Assembly (NCBI GenBank): GCA_039933775.1
Contig: JBDTNK010000010.1
Coordinates: 1-49,826, forward strand
Direction of reading: 5' to 3'
Length of the DNA: 49,826 nucleotides
Source of the DNA: JBDTNK01 sp039933775
GTDB taxonomy: Bacteria > Chloroflexota > Limnocylindria > QHBO01
Of the stretch, positions 15,183-22,830 are shown one piece after another (position 1 is the stretch's first letter; every line of letters begins with the position of its first letter). Position numbers and translations under genes: made by a program. Below the pieces are notes generated by a model, which worked only from the letters and a program-made list of their open reading frames with translations, had not been told where the DNA came from and did no database searches.

Positions 15183-15914
15183 GTGATCACCGAGCGCGAC
15201 ACACGCCGGATCATTCGGTTTCTGGAGTCCGCAAGCGAGGCTGCCGATCCGTTCGCGCGCCCGGTGCTGAGGAGCATCGCCGACCTCATCGACGCGGACC
15301 TGGTGGAGTACTTCGAGCTTCGAGCCATAGATCGCGTCGGCCTGGCGTACGCGACCAGCCGCGACCAGGGCGTCTCGCCGGGTACGCTCGAGGCGTTCAT
15401 GGCATATCGGCATCAGAACCCGCTGGGTGCGTTCCGCTGGCAGCCCGGTCACGGCGCGCTGCGACTTTCGTCGATCGTGCCCGCTCGTGACCTCCGGCGC
15501 CTCGAGTTCCACCGGGAGTACCTCAAGCCGATGCGCATCCGGGACCAGATCAAGATCTGGCTGACGCGATCGCCGGAGTCCGCCGTGTGTGTCTCATTGG
15601 ACCGATCGGACGGCGCCTTCTCGACGCGCGACACAGCGATCCTCGAGGTGCTGCAGCCTCATCTTCGGGCGTTGCACGAAGCAGAACCCACTCGGGCTCG
15701 AGCCGAGCGGCGTTCAGCGGCCGAGCTGACTCGGCGCGAGGCACAGGTCTTAACGGTCGCGATGTGGGGCCGTACCAACCGCGAGATCGCCGAGGTCCTC
15801 GTCATCTCGCCGGCGACGGTGCGCAAGCATCTCGAGCATGCGTACGCCAAACTGGGAGTCCGCAACCGCGGGGAGGCGTATTCGCGGCTGACGGGGATCG
15901 GTCCGCAGCACTGA
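15183..15914 (+). CDS. LuxR-family transcriptional regulator
   Basis: 243 residues from the GTG at 15183. An N-terminal domain of about 165 residues of unknown ligand (LRSIADLIDADLVEYFELRA) precedes a C-terminal LuxR/FixJ-type helix-turn-helix. The HTH has LTRREAQVLTVAMWGRTNRE, then IAEVLVISPATVRKHLEHAY and AKLGVRNRGEA. There is no receiver-domain phospho-acceptor pattern, so it is probably not a classic response regulator. GTG is preferred over upstream codons because it follows a -10 at the leaderless spacing. It sits between E1beta and E2 and could control either the lipoprotein, E2 or itself; the target is unknown. Confidence 0.85.
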   Translation: MITERDTRRIIRFLESASEAADPFARPVLRSIADLIDADLVEYFELRAIDRVGLAYATSRDQGVSPGTLEAFMAYRHQNPLGAFRWQPGHGALRLSSIVPARDLRRLEFHREYLKPMRIRDQIKIWLTRSPESAVCVSLDRSDGAFSTRDTAILEVLQPHLRALHEAEPTRARAERRSAAELTRREAQVLTVAMWGRTNREIAEVLVISPATVRKHLEHAYAKLGVRNRGEAYSRLTGIGPQH

Positions 15915-16019
15915 GCGCACCTTCGCGCCGCGCCTCCCAGCCCGACACGACGCGCAGCAGCAGAATCTGACACCATTCCCCTCCGGGAAGCGAATGACAC
16001 GAGGGCAGACGCACCACAC

Positions 16020-17498
16020 ATGACGACGATCAAGATGCCGCAGCTCGGCGAGTCGGTCACGGAGGGAACGATCGAGCGCTGGCTCGTGAAAGAGGGCGAC
16101 ACTGTCGAGCAGTACGACCCGCTCTTCGAGGTCGTGACCGACAAGGTCAACGCCGAGGTCCCGGCCGAGATCGCCGGCAAGATCACGAAGATCATGGTCC
16201 CCGACGGCGAGACGGTCGCGGTCGGGACGCCCCTCGCCGAGATCGATGCCGATGGCGCCGCAACGGCCGAGGAGCCCGCGGCACCCGCCGCGCCCGCCGA
16301 GGCGCAACCGGCGACCGAGACGCCGGCAGCGGAGCCGGTAGCGGCGCCCGAAGCCACCAGCGCGCCATCGGGCCAGGCCGAAGAGACGCAGCCGGCACCA
16401 GAAGCAGCCGCCGAGCCGGAGCCCGCCCGTGATCCGGCTGCCGAGAACGGCACCCCGCCGACCGATGCCAGCGTGCGCATGACGCCCGCCGTCCGACGCC
16501 TGGTGCGCGAGCATGACGTCGATGTCGCCCAGCTGCGCGGGACCGGTGCTGGCGGCCGCGTGACGCGCGACGACGTGCTGCAATTCGTCGAGGGGCGCGG
16601 CAGCGCTCCTGCGGCGGCACCTGCACCGGCGGTGCCGGTGGCGGCGGCACCCGCGGCGGCAGCCCCAGCCCCGCAGCAGCCAGCCGCTCCCGCAGCATCG
16701 CCTGCCGCTCCTGCAGCGGCGCTGGCAGCGGCGGTGGCACCGGCGGCTGCCTCGTACCAGCCGCCCGCTGCGGTTCCGGCGCCGGTCGGCGGCGACACCG
16801 AGGTGCCGCTGACCCAGATGCGCAAGGGCATCGCCAAGAAGATGACCCAGGTCAAGCAGACCGTGCCGCACGCGTACACGATCGTCGAGGTCGACATGGG
16901 CAACGTGACGCGCTGGCGCAACGCGAACCAGGCGGCCTACAAGGCGCGCGAGGGCATCGGCATCAGCTACGTCGCGGTGGTCGTCAAGGCGGTCACCGAG
17001 ACCCTGCGCCAGCACCCGATGCTGAACAGCCAGTTCGCCGAGGACAAGGTCATCCTCAAGCAGCGGATGAACATCGGCATCGCGGTGGCGGTCGACAACG
17101 GGCTGCTCGTGCCGGTGATCCACGATGCCGACCAGCTCTCGATCAGCGGCGTGAACCATCGCGTCAGCGACCTCGCCGCCCGCGCGCGCAGCAACAAGCT
17201 GAAGCTCGACGAGATCCAGGGCGGCACGTTCACCGTGAACAACACCGGCTGGTTCGGATCGGTCAGCTCGATGCCGATCATCAACGCGCCAGAGGTCGCC
17301 ATCGTCTCCATGGAGGCGATCGTCAAGCGACCGGTCGTGATCGAGGCCGATGGAGCCGACGTCATCGCGATCCGCCCGATGATGAACATGACCTGCTCAT
17401 TCGACCACCGCGTGCTCGACGGCGCGCAGGTCGGCGTCTTCATGGCCGATCTGCGCAAGCGCCTCGAGGAGTGGGACCTCAGCACCTCGCTCGGCTGA
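16020..17498 (+). CDS. bkdB: Dihydrolipoamide acyltransferase (E2)
   Basis: The core of the 2-oxoacid dehydrogenase complex; it transfers the acyl group from lipoamide to CoA. 492 residues. The lipoyl domain is 1-76, with the lipoylated Lys42 in VVTDKVNAE. A long Ala/Pro/Glu linker (77-150) leads to the peripheral-subunit-binding domain at 152-191 (RMTPAVRRLVREHDVDVAQL), which docks E1 and E3. A second Ala/Pro linker runs to about 265, then the catalytic domain with DHRVLDGAQ (catalytic His463). The linkers explain the low-complexity DNA at 16250-16440 and 16600-16790. No strong Shine-Dalgarno is present; GAGGG lies 13-17 nt upstream. It needs the lipA/lipB products encoded 1.3 kb downstream. 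Confidence 0.95.
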   Translation: MTTIKMPQLGESVTEGTIERWLVKEGDTVEQYDPLFEVVTDKVNAEVPAEIAGKITKIMVPDGETVAVGTPLAEIDADGAATAEEPAAPAAPAEAQPATETPAAEPVAAPEATSAPSGQAEETQPAPEAAAEPEPARDPAAENGTPPTDASVRMTPAVRRLVREHDVDVAQLRGTGAGGRVTRDDVLQFVEGRGSAPAAAPAPAVPVAAAPAAAAPAPQQPAAPAASPAAPAAALAAAVAPAAASYQPPAAVPAPVGGDTEVPLTQMRKGIAKKMTQVKQTVPHAYTIVEVDMGNVTRWRNANQAAYKAREGIGISYVAVVVKAVTETLRQHPMLNSQFAEDKVILKQRMNIGIAVAVDNGLLVPVIHDADQLSISGVNHRVSDLAARARSNKLKLDEIQGGTFTVNNTGWFGSVSSMPIINAPEVAIVSMEAIVKRPVVIEADGADVIAIRPMMNMTCSFDHRVLDGAQVGVFMADLRKRLEEWDLSTSLG

Positions 17499-17509
17499 GC
17501 GTCTCTCCA

Positions 17510-18254
17510 TCAGCGCGCGGCGGCGGGGCGCTTCTCCCGATACGCCGTCATGCGACGTGCCGAGTCGGCGGGCGGCAGGTACTTCACCGCCTCGCGCACC
17601 GTCACGCCCGATGCGATCTGGGTACGCGACGCCAACCACGCGGCCGCCTCGTCTGGCCGCCGCCTGCCCGCCTCGCGCAGCACCCAGCCAATCGCCTTGC
17701 GGATGAAGAACTCCGTCTCGCCGAGCATTGGATCGGCGCGAGCTACGAACCGGTCGAGGGCAGCTCCCGCGCGAATCGGGCGCAGCTCGGCGAGCAGGGC
17801 GGACCGGCGTATCCAGAAATTTGCGTCTGTCGCCCATTGGTCCATCACAGGTGAAACGCGGACCGGGTCGGCCCTGACCATCGTGCCAAGCACGTCCACC
17901 GCTACGGCATCGACCAGGGCCCAGGTCTTCGACGCACGGATGAGGCGCTCGAGGCGAGCCAGGTCGGCAACCCCGAGGCGGTCTGCGTGCTGCGCGAGCA
18001 GCATCACCGCGGCCATCCGGCGCTCGTGGACCGGCACCGACCAGAGTGCTTCGACGAGCGCCACCAGCTCGTCGTGCTCAACGTCGCGAAGGCTGCTCGC
18101 CAACTCCTTCACGACGGCGCGGATCTGCGAGACCGTGGCGCCCATGAACGTCAGGTCGCTGGTTGAGATACCGCTTCTCGCGCTCAGCGCGTTCTGGGGT
18201 CGCGACTGCCGCGAGGCGCGCTTCGATCTTCCCGATGGCCTCGCCGGTATTCAC
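17510..18254 (-). pseudogene. AlkD-like DNA alkylation repair glycosylase, split by a 1-nt frameshift
   Basis: HEAT-repeat glycosylase that would remove alkylated bases. The downstream part (ATG 18145 to 17510, 211 residues) has the family residues: ASKTWALVDAVA, NFWIRRSALL and EFFIRKAIGWVLREAG with its Trp/Asp/Arg set. The N-terminal 30 residues lie upstream in another frame, from GTG 18254 through IEARLAAVATPERAEREKRY to YLN, and should join SDLTFMGATVSQIR. Deleting one G of the GG at 18161-18162 (plus strand) restores one continuous protein of about 247 residues. The GTG has its own -10 (TATCCT). Either a real inactivating or phase-variable mutation or a sequencing error; the intact remainder favours a recent event or an error. 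Confidence 0.75.
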
Positions 18255-18459
18255 GCCCGCAGGATAGATGCTCCCTACGCGCCGCCCGCCCGGGACGGCG
18301 ATCGTGGCCGCCGGATTCGCCGTCCTCGCCTCGGAGACGACGCACCGCCGGCATCCACGCCGGCGCGCCGGCAGCCTGGAGCGCCACGAAGAGCATGACG
18401 AGCAGCCCTGGCAGGCCGAGCGTGGCCGCGGGCACGGCCCACGTCTCGATGCCCGCCAC
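18184..18459 (-). CDS. Possible small membrane protein, overlaps AlkD 5' end
   Basis: A 91-codon frame from GTG 18459. Residues 3-40 look like real protein: ETWAVPAATLGLPGLLVMLF and VALQAAGAPAWMPAVRRLRG form one membrane helix followed by a short amphipathic, positively charged end. After about residue 50 the frame turns Arg/Gly/His-rich and runs 71 bases into the AlkD gene, which looks like read-through in a non-coding frame. The true protein may be shorter, with a second frameshift. No Shine-Dalgarno. The function is unknown and confidence is low to moderate. Confidence 0.35.
   Translation of the reverse strand: MAGIETWAVPAATLGLPGLLVMLFVALQAAGAPAWMPAVRRLRGEDGESGGHDRRPGRAARREHLSCGREYRRGHREDRSAPRGSRDPRTR
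18261..18266 (-). promoter_or_regulatory. -10 element of the AlkD-like gene
   Basis: TATCCT (18266-18261, minus) is 6 nt before the GTG at 18254. It supports GTG 18254 as the true start upstream of the frameshift. Confidence 0.45.
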
Positions 18460-18485
18460 CAGGCTTGCTGTTGCAAAGTCGACGC

Positions 18486-18650
18486 CTAAGCGGTCTTCAC
18501 GTTGGCCGTGGTGATGACCACGAGCACCGAAGCGGTGACGCCGATGAGGACGAGAAAGACACCGTAGACGAGCGCCATGAGCATCGGCCGCCGCGCCAGC
18601 GAGGCTTGTCGCGGCCGAGGTGCGGGCGAGGACGGCCGTCGTTTCGACAT
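18486..18650 (-). CDS. Small single-helix membrane protein (54 aa)
   Basis: ATG 18650 to TAG 18486. The first 22 residues are very basic (MSKRRPSSPAPRPRQASLAR). They are followed by one strongly hydrophobic helix, LMALVYGVFLVLIGVTASVL and VVITTA, and a short tail VKTA. The basic residues predict an N-in orientation. A -10 hexamer (TATCGT) lies 9 nt upstream, and the same 9 nt include a GGCGGAG that could act as a Shine-Dalgarno. The codon choice is GC-rich as in its neighbours. It resembles small secretion or electron-transport accessory proteins only in general layout; I do not recognise a family. Confidence 0.55.
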   Translation of the reverse strand: MSKRRPSSPAPRPRQASLARRPMLMALVYGVFLVLIGVTASVLVVITTANVKTA

Positions 18651-18659
18651 CTCCGCCCG

Positions 18660-18665
18660 ACGATA
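18660..18665 (-). promoter_or_regulatory. -10 element of the 54-aa membrane protein gene
   Basis: TATCGT (18665-18660, minus) is 9 nt before the ATG at 18650. No clear -35 was found. Confidence 0.4.
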
Positions 18666-18772
18666 GGCAGATCGGGCCTGTCGATCGATAGCACCATCGC
18701 GGGAGGGTCACGGTGCCCGGCCCGCGCAATGCGCGACCGCGCAGGCAGCCTGCCGCAGCAATGGGACCCCCC

Positions 18773-18829
18773 GTACCGCGGTACCGGTCGAGGCGCGTGA
18801 CGGCAGATGCAGCGGGCCTTCGCTAGACT
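18773..18829 (+). promoter_or_regulatory. lipA promoter with upstream palindrome
   Basis: -10 TAGACT (18824-18829) is 6 nt before the lipA ATG, so a leaderless mRNA is likely. Forty bases upstream is a perfect 12-bp palindrome GTACCGCGGTAC (18773-18784), centred near -53, a reasonable place for a regulator. No good -35 is visible. Confidence 0.45.
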
Positions 18830-18835
18830 GGCCGC

Positions 18836-19891
18836 ATGGCCCTCGATCCATCGCGTCCAGATTTCAGCGCGCTCGGCGAGCTCAGCGTCGTCGGCGCTGC
18901 CGCCGGCGGTCACGCCAGCCCGTCCGACGTCATGTATCCGGGGGGTCCGGACGTCGATGGCGGCCTCCTCGCACCCGGTGACCCGATCCCCGAGAATGCC
19001 GGCCCCGGCGGCCGCCGCCCCGCCTGGCTCAAGGTGCGGCTCGGCGTCGGCGGCACCTACGCCGGCGTGAAGCAGCTCATGCGCGCCGAGGCGCTCAACA
19101 CGGTGTGCGAAGAGGCCCGATGCCCGAACATCGGCGAATGCTGGGCGCTCGGCACGGCCACCTTCATGATCGGCGGCAGCGTCTGCACGCGGAACTGCGG
19201 CTTCTGCGCCATCGCGACCGGTCGTCCGGGGGCCGCGGACCTCGACGAACCGCGACGTGTGGCCGAGGCGACGCACCAGATGGGCCTCAAGCATGTCGTG
19301 GTGACGATGGTCGCGCGCGACGACCTGCCCGATGGCGGCGCGCAGCTCGTCGCCGACACGATCAACCAGATTCGATCCCAGAATCCGGGCACCAGCATCG
19401 AGGTCCTCATCAGCGACCTCAACGGACGCGAGGCGGACATCGCGACCGTGGTGCACGCGCGTCCCGACATCCTGAACCACAACGTCGAGACCGTGCCGCG
19501 CCTGCAGCGGCCGGTCCGCCGTCGGGCGCGCTGGGATCGCAGCGTCAGCGTGCTGACCCATGGCCGCGCCGTGGCGGCGCAGATCGGCTTCGAGGCGATG
19601 GTGACCAAGACCGGCATGATGCTCGGCCTGGGCGAAAGCTGGGACGAGATCGTCGAGGCGATGCGGCTGCTGCGCGAAGGCGATGTCGACGTCCTCACCA
19701 TCGGCCAATACCTGCGCCCCAGCCGGAAGCACCTGCCGCTCGTGAAGTACTACACCCCCGCCGAGTTCATGAGCCTGCGCCGGATCGGGCTGGAGCTCGG
19801 CTTCAGGCACGTACAATCGGGCCCTCTCGTGCGCTCCAGCTACCACGCCGCGGAACAGGTTCCGGGGGCCGCGGCCGCCGCAGCGGTCTGA
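18836..19891 (+). CDS. lipA: Lipoyl synthase LipA
   Basis: Radical-SAM enzyme that inserts two sulphurs into octanoyl groups on lipoyl domains. 351 residues, longer than the usual 290-320 because of a Gly/Pro-rich N-terminal extension of about 60 residues. The auxiliary 4Fe-4S cluster cysteines are Cys91, Cys96 and Cys102 in CEEARCPNIGEC. The radical-SAM cluster is Cys117, Cys121 and Cys124 in CTRNCGFC. NVETVPRL, TKTGMMLGLGE, TIGQYLRPS and the C-terminal VRSSYHA serine are all present. The ATG is fixed by the adjacent -10. lipB follows after 7 nt, so the lipoylation genes form an operon close to E2. Confidence 0.97.
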   Translation: MALDPSRPDFSALGELSVVGAAAGGHASPSDVMYPGGPDVDGGLLAPGDPIPENAGPGGRRPAWLKVRLGVGGTYAGVKQLMRAEALNTVCEEARCPNIGECWALGTATFMIGGSVCTRNCGFCAIATGRPGAADLDEPRRVAEATHQMGLKHVVVTMVARDDLPDGGAQLVADTINQIRSQNPGTSIEVLISDLNGREADIATVVHARPDILNHNVETVPRLQRPVRRRARWDRSVSVLTHGRAVAAQIGFEAMVTKTGMMLGLGESWDEIVEAMRLLREGDVDVLTIGQYLRPSRKHLPLVKYYTPAEFMSLRRIGLELGFRHVQSGPLVRSSYHAAEQVPGAAAAAAV

Positions 19892-19898
19892 TCGCGGC

Positions 19899-20723
19899 AT
19901 GACCGCTGAGCCAGCCTTCCGCGACATCAACGGCGCGCCGCACCTCGAGGCGGAGGCATCGCGACCGCGCCGACCCGATCGCGATGCCACGTACCGCCCG
20001 GCGAGCGACACGCACCCGCTGCTCGCCGCGCACGGCGGCGTGTTGAGCGTCGAGTCGCTGGGCACCGTCAGCTACGAGCCCACCTGGGAGCTGCAGGACG
20101 AGCTGGCCCAGCAGCGTCGCGAGCGCCGCATCGGCGATCGGCTGCTGCTCCTCGAGCACTTCCCGGTGTACACCATCGGCCGCGGCGGGGACACGGCGAA
20201 CCTGCTCGCCGGCCCCGAGCGGCTGCGAGAGCTGGGTGCCACCTTCCAGCGCATCGACCGCGGCGGCGACATCACGTTCCATGGCCCCGGGCAGCTCGTG
20301 GCCTATCCCATCGTGGAGCTGCGCAACCCGCTCGACCTGCGACGCTACGTCCGCTCCCTGGAGGAGGCGATCATCGCGACAGCCGCCCGGTTCGGCGTCG
20401 ATGCGGGTCGGATCGACGGGCTGACCGGCGTGTGGGTCGAGGGGCAGCGAAAGGTCGCGGCGATCGGCGTGCGCGTGAAGCGCGGCGTGACGACGCACGG
20501 CCTGGCGCTCAACGTGTCGACCGATCTGCGCTGGTTCGACGAGATGATCCCCTGCGGCATCCGCGACAAGACCGCCACCTCGCTTGCCGCCGAGAGCGGG
20601 CGCCGAGTCGCGATGACCGATGTGGAGGACGTCCTCGCATCAGAGCTCGCGCGCCACTTCGGCCTGCGTCTCGCGGCGACGCGGCACGGACAGCCGGGAC
20701 CCGGCGGAGCCTCCGAGCAGTGA
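19899..20723 (+). CDS. lipB: Octanoyltransferase LipB
   Basis: Moves octanoyl from acyl-carrier protein to the lipoyl domain, the step before LipA. 274 residues with a 47-residue N-terminal extension not found in most LipB proteins. The motifs RGGDITFHGPGQLVAYPIV (121-139), the catalytic Lys185 in GQRKVAAIGV and the catalytic Cys219 in MIPCGIRDKTATSL are intact, as is THGLALNV. ATG 19899 comes shortly after the lipA stop. A downstream start near GGVLSVESLG would give the family's usual length, so the true start is a little uncertain. Its stop overlaps the next gene's GTG. Confidence 0.95.
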   Translation: MTAEPAFRDINGAPHLEAEASRPRRPDRDATYRPASDTHPLLAAHGGVLSVESLGTVSYEPTWELQDELAQQRRERRIGDRLLLLEHFPVYTIGRGGDTANLLAGPERLRELGATFQRIDRGGDITFHGPGQLVAYPIVELRNPLDLRRYVRSLEEAIIATAARFGVDAGRIDGLTGVWVEGQRKVAAIGVRVKRGVTTHGLALNVSTDLRWFDEMIPCGIRDKTATSLAAESGRRVAMTDVEDVLASELARHFGLRLAATRHGQPGPGGASEQ

Positions 20724-21421
20724 GCGACCTGCGGATCGAGCGCGGCACCGCCCCCGGCACGCCGGGCCACGCGGTCGGGCCGCGAATCGAGACCGGCGTC
20801 TTCGGCATCTGGCAGACGAACGCCTACGTCGCCTGGGACGGCCATTCGGCCGACGCCCTCGTCCTGGATCCCGGGCAGGGAGCGGCGGCGCCACTCGTCG
20901 AGCGGCTTAGCGCGAACGGCCTCACCGCGCACGTCATCGCCAACTCACACGGCCATATCGATCACATCTTCGACAACGCCGCGCTCGTCCGAGCGACCGG
21001 TGCGCCGCTGGCGATCCATCCCGATGACGCGTACCGCCTCGATGGCCGCAACACGTACGGCTTCGAGGTCGAGCCCAGCCACGCTGAGCGCGACCTGCGC
21101 GATGGCGAACAGCTGCACATCGGTGATCTGGTCTTCGACGTGATCCACACCCCGGGGCACACCGAGGGATCGGTCTGCCTGTACGAGGAGCGCCACGGCC
21201 TGCTGCTCACCGGCGACACGCTGTTCGCGGGTGCATGGGGACGCACCGACCTGCCGGGCGGCAGCGAGGAGCAGATGGTGGCGTCCCTGGCCCGGCTGGC
21301 GGACACGATCCCACCAGGCGTGCGGGTGCTGCCCGGGCACGGATCTGAAACGACGATCGAGCGCGAGCTGCCCTGGATACGGCGCACGGCGGCCAGTGGC
21401 CGGCTGGCGTCCGGCGACTGA
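20720..21421 (+). CDS. Metallo-beta-lactamase-fold hydrolase, glyoxalase II-like
   Basis: 233 residues from GTG 20720, which overlaps the lipB stop (GTGA). Binuclear metal motif SHGHIDHI, then VIHTPGHTEGSVCLY, TGDTLF and a late PGHGSET give the His/Asp ligands of the glyoxalase II/YcbL branch. The fold hydrolyses thioesters such as S-lactoylglutathione, or acts as a related thiol-linked hydrolase. The first metal motif starts with S in place of T, a common variation. Encoded with lipA-lipB, probably by simple operon sharing. The substrate is unknown. Confidence 0.88.
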   Translation: MSDLRIERGTAPGTPGHAVGPRIETGVFGIWQTNAYVAWDGHSADALVLDPGQGAAAPLVERLSANGLTAHVIANSHGHIDHIFDNAALVRATGAPLAIHPDDAYRLDGRNTYGFEVEPSHAERDLRDGEQLHIGDLVFDVIHTPGHTEGSVCLYEERHGLLLTGDTLFAGAWGRTDLPGGSEEQMVASLARLADTIPPGVRVLPGHGSETTIERELPWIRRTAASGRLASGD

Positions 21422-21474
21422 GCGAGCTGCCGCATCGCTATCGGTCCATGAGCAAGCAAGGAGGAGCACCAACC

Positions 21475-22182
21475 GTGGCAGACCTGCAGATGACCTGGCT
21501 CGGACACGCGGGCGTGCTGTATCGGTGGGGGGAGACCTGGACCTGGGTGGACCGATGGACGGGCGCGCCGACGTACCCCGACGCCTATCGCTCGGTGCAG
21601 CGCGCCGACGTCGTGGCTCCGACGCACGGCCATTTCGACCACGTCGGTGACGATTGTGCTGACATCGTCGAGCTCGCCGCGGCTGGCGGCTCCACGGTTG
21701 TCTGCTCGCACGAGATGAGCATCTTCCTGGCATCGCGCGGCGTCGAGGCGGTCGGCATGAACAAGGGCGGCACGGTCGAGGCGGCGGGCGTGCGCCTGAC
21801 GATGCTCCACGCCGATCACACCGGCGGCATCACGCTCACCGGCGGCGAGGCGGCCGTTACCCGCGACGTCGGAGCGTGGGGCTGGATCCTCGAATTCCCG
21901 AGCGGACCGACGGTCTACCACTCCGGCGACACGGACCTGTTCGGCGACATGGCGCTCATCGCGCAGCGCTTCGCCCCGGACATCGCGGTGCTGCCGATCG
22001 GTGGGCACTACACCATGGGTCCGCGCGACGCGGCGCGTGCCGTGGAACTGCTGGGCGTGCGAACGGTCCTGCCGGTCCACTACGGCACCTTTCCGGTGCT
22101 GACCGGCACGCCCGACGAGCTGCGGCGGCACACTGATGTCACGGTGCTGTCGCCGGAGCCGGGGGGGACCGTCACGGCGTGA
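21475..22182 (+). CDS. Metal-dependent hydrolase, UPF0173 family
   Basis: About 235 residues. Metallo-beta-lactamase-like fold with MTWLGHAGVLYRWG at the start, PTHGHFDHVGDD, LHADHTGG, YHSGDTDLFGDM and PIGGHYTMGPRDA, the UPF0173 (YtkL-like) pattern. It may act on nucleotides or phosphoesters, but no substrate is established. I prefer GTG 21475 to ATG 21448 because a strong Shine-Dalgarno AAGGAGG (21458-21464) lies 10 nt before it and because family members begin just before the TWLGHA segment. This is one of few genes here with a textbook ribosome site. Its stop overlaps the next GTG. Confidence 0.88.
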   Translation: MADLQMTWLGHAGVLYRWGETWTWVDRWTGAPTYPDAYRSVQRADVVAPTHGHFDHVGDDCADIVELAAAGGSTVVCSHEMSIFLASRGVEAVGMNKGGTVEAAGVRLTMLHADHTGGITLTGGEAAVTRDVGAWGWILEFPSGPTVYHSGDTDLFGDMALIAQRFAPDIAVLPIGGHYTMGPRDAARAVELLGVRTVLPVHYGTFPVLTGTPDELRRHTDVTVLSPEPGGTVTA

Positions 22183-22820
22183 TTGCGACCGCCACCCTGC
22201 GACGCCTAACCGGGATCGTGATGCTGGCGCTGGCGACCGTCGGCTGCGGCGGGGCGCCGGGTATCGGATCATCGGCGCCCAGTGGCGACGTGCCGCCGCC
22301 GAGTGGCGCGGTGCCGATCGGCTCGGGCGAGCCCATGGTGCACGTCAGCGATCCGGTCGCCCATCTGGGGTACGACATCCCGGCTGGGTGGGAGACCGAC
22401 ACAGACGACCTGGTCGAGTTCTTCACCGCGATCTCGGCGCCCGATGTCAACGCTGATGGACCCTCGATGCAGCTCGTCGCCTCGGGGCCGTACGACGCGG
22501 GGCTGGGCGAGCCGGTGACGCGGGAGAATGTCGCCGACATCACGCGCCGCGACGCCGCCGGCTTCGCCGACTTCTTCTTCACCGCGCCGGCGGACCGGGT
22601 CACGCTCATCGACAGCGCGATCGAGGTGAGCGGCGAGCCCGGACATCGGGTCCGGCTGCGGATCACCTTCGACGACACCAGCAAGCCCCCCGCGATCGTC
22701 GAGGCGCGCGCCGTGGTGGGCAGCCAGCCCGCCTTTTTGCTGGCGCTCAGCGTGGATGACGAGGGACCGATGGTGGCGCAGCTCGACAGCGTGCTCGCTT
22801 CGCTCGCCGTCGAGCCATAG
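22179..22820 (+). CDS. Putative lipoprotein, unknown function
   Basis: 213 residues from GTG 22179 (GTGA overlap with the preceding stop). The signal LRRLTGIVMLALATVGCGG has a lipobox ending at Cys23. A short Gly/Pro/Ser linker follows, then a mixed alpha/beta domain with GYDIPAGWETDTDD, FADFFFTAPADRVTLIDSA and PAFLLALSVDDEGP. This layout resembles the PsbP/DcrB-like solute-surface lipoproteins common in Gram-positive bacteria, but the match is by eye. It ends the lipA-lipB unit and is probably surface-anchored. Confidence 0.78.
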   Translation: MIATATLRRLTGIVMLALATVGCGGAPGIGSSAPSGDVPPPSGAVPIGSGEPMVHVSDPVAHLGYDIPAGWETDTDDLVEFFTAISAPDVNADGPSMQLVASGPYDAGLGEPVTRENVADITRRDAAGFADFFFTAPADRVTLIDSAIEVSGEPGHRVRLRITFDDTSKPPAIVEARAVVGSQPAFLLALSVDDEGPMVAQLDSVLASLAVEP

Positions 22821-22830
22821 GCCGCCAGGT

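Noticed and set aside
16600..16790. Repetitive GC-rich stretch resembling a repeat array
   Set aside because: It is the Ala/Pro linker of the E2 protein, read in frame between recognisable domains. Not an independent repeat or CRISPR.
15659..16921. Long Ala/Ser/Gly-rich open frame on the minus strand, opposite E2 and luxR
   Set aside because: It mirrors the E2 lipoyl domain and Ala/Pro linkers, has no protein-like motifs and spans two real genes. It is a GC-rich antisense shadow.
18143..18170. Programmed -1/+1 frameshift in the AlkD-like gene
   Set aside because: No slippery heptamer, internal Shine-Dalgarno or downstream structure is evident at the junction; a simple indel is a simpler reading.
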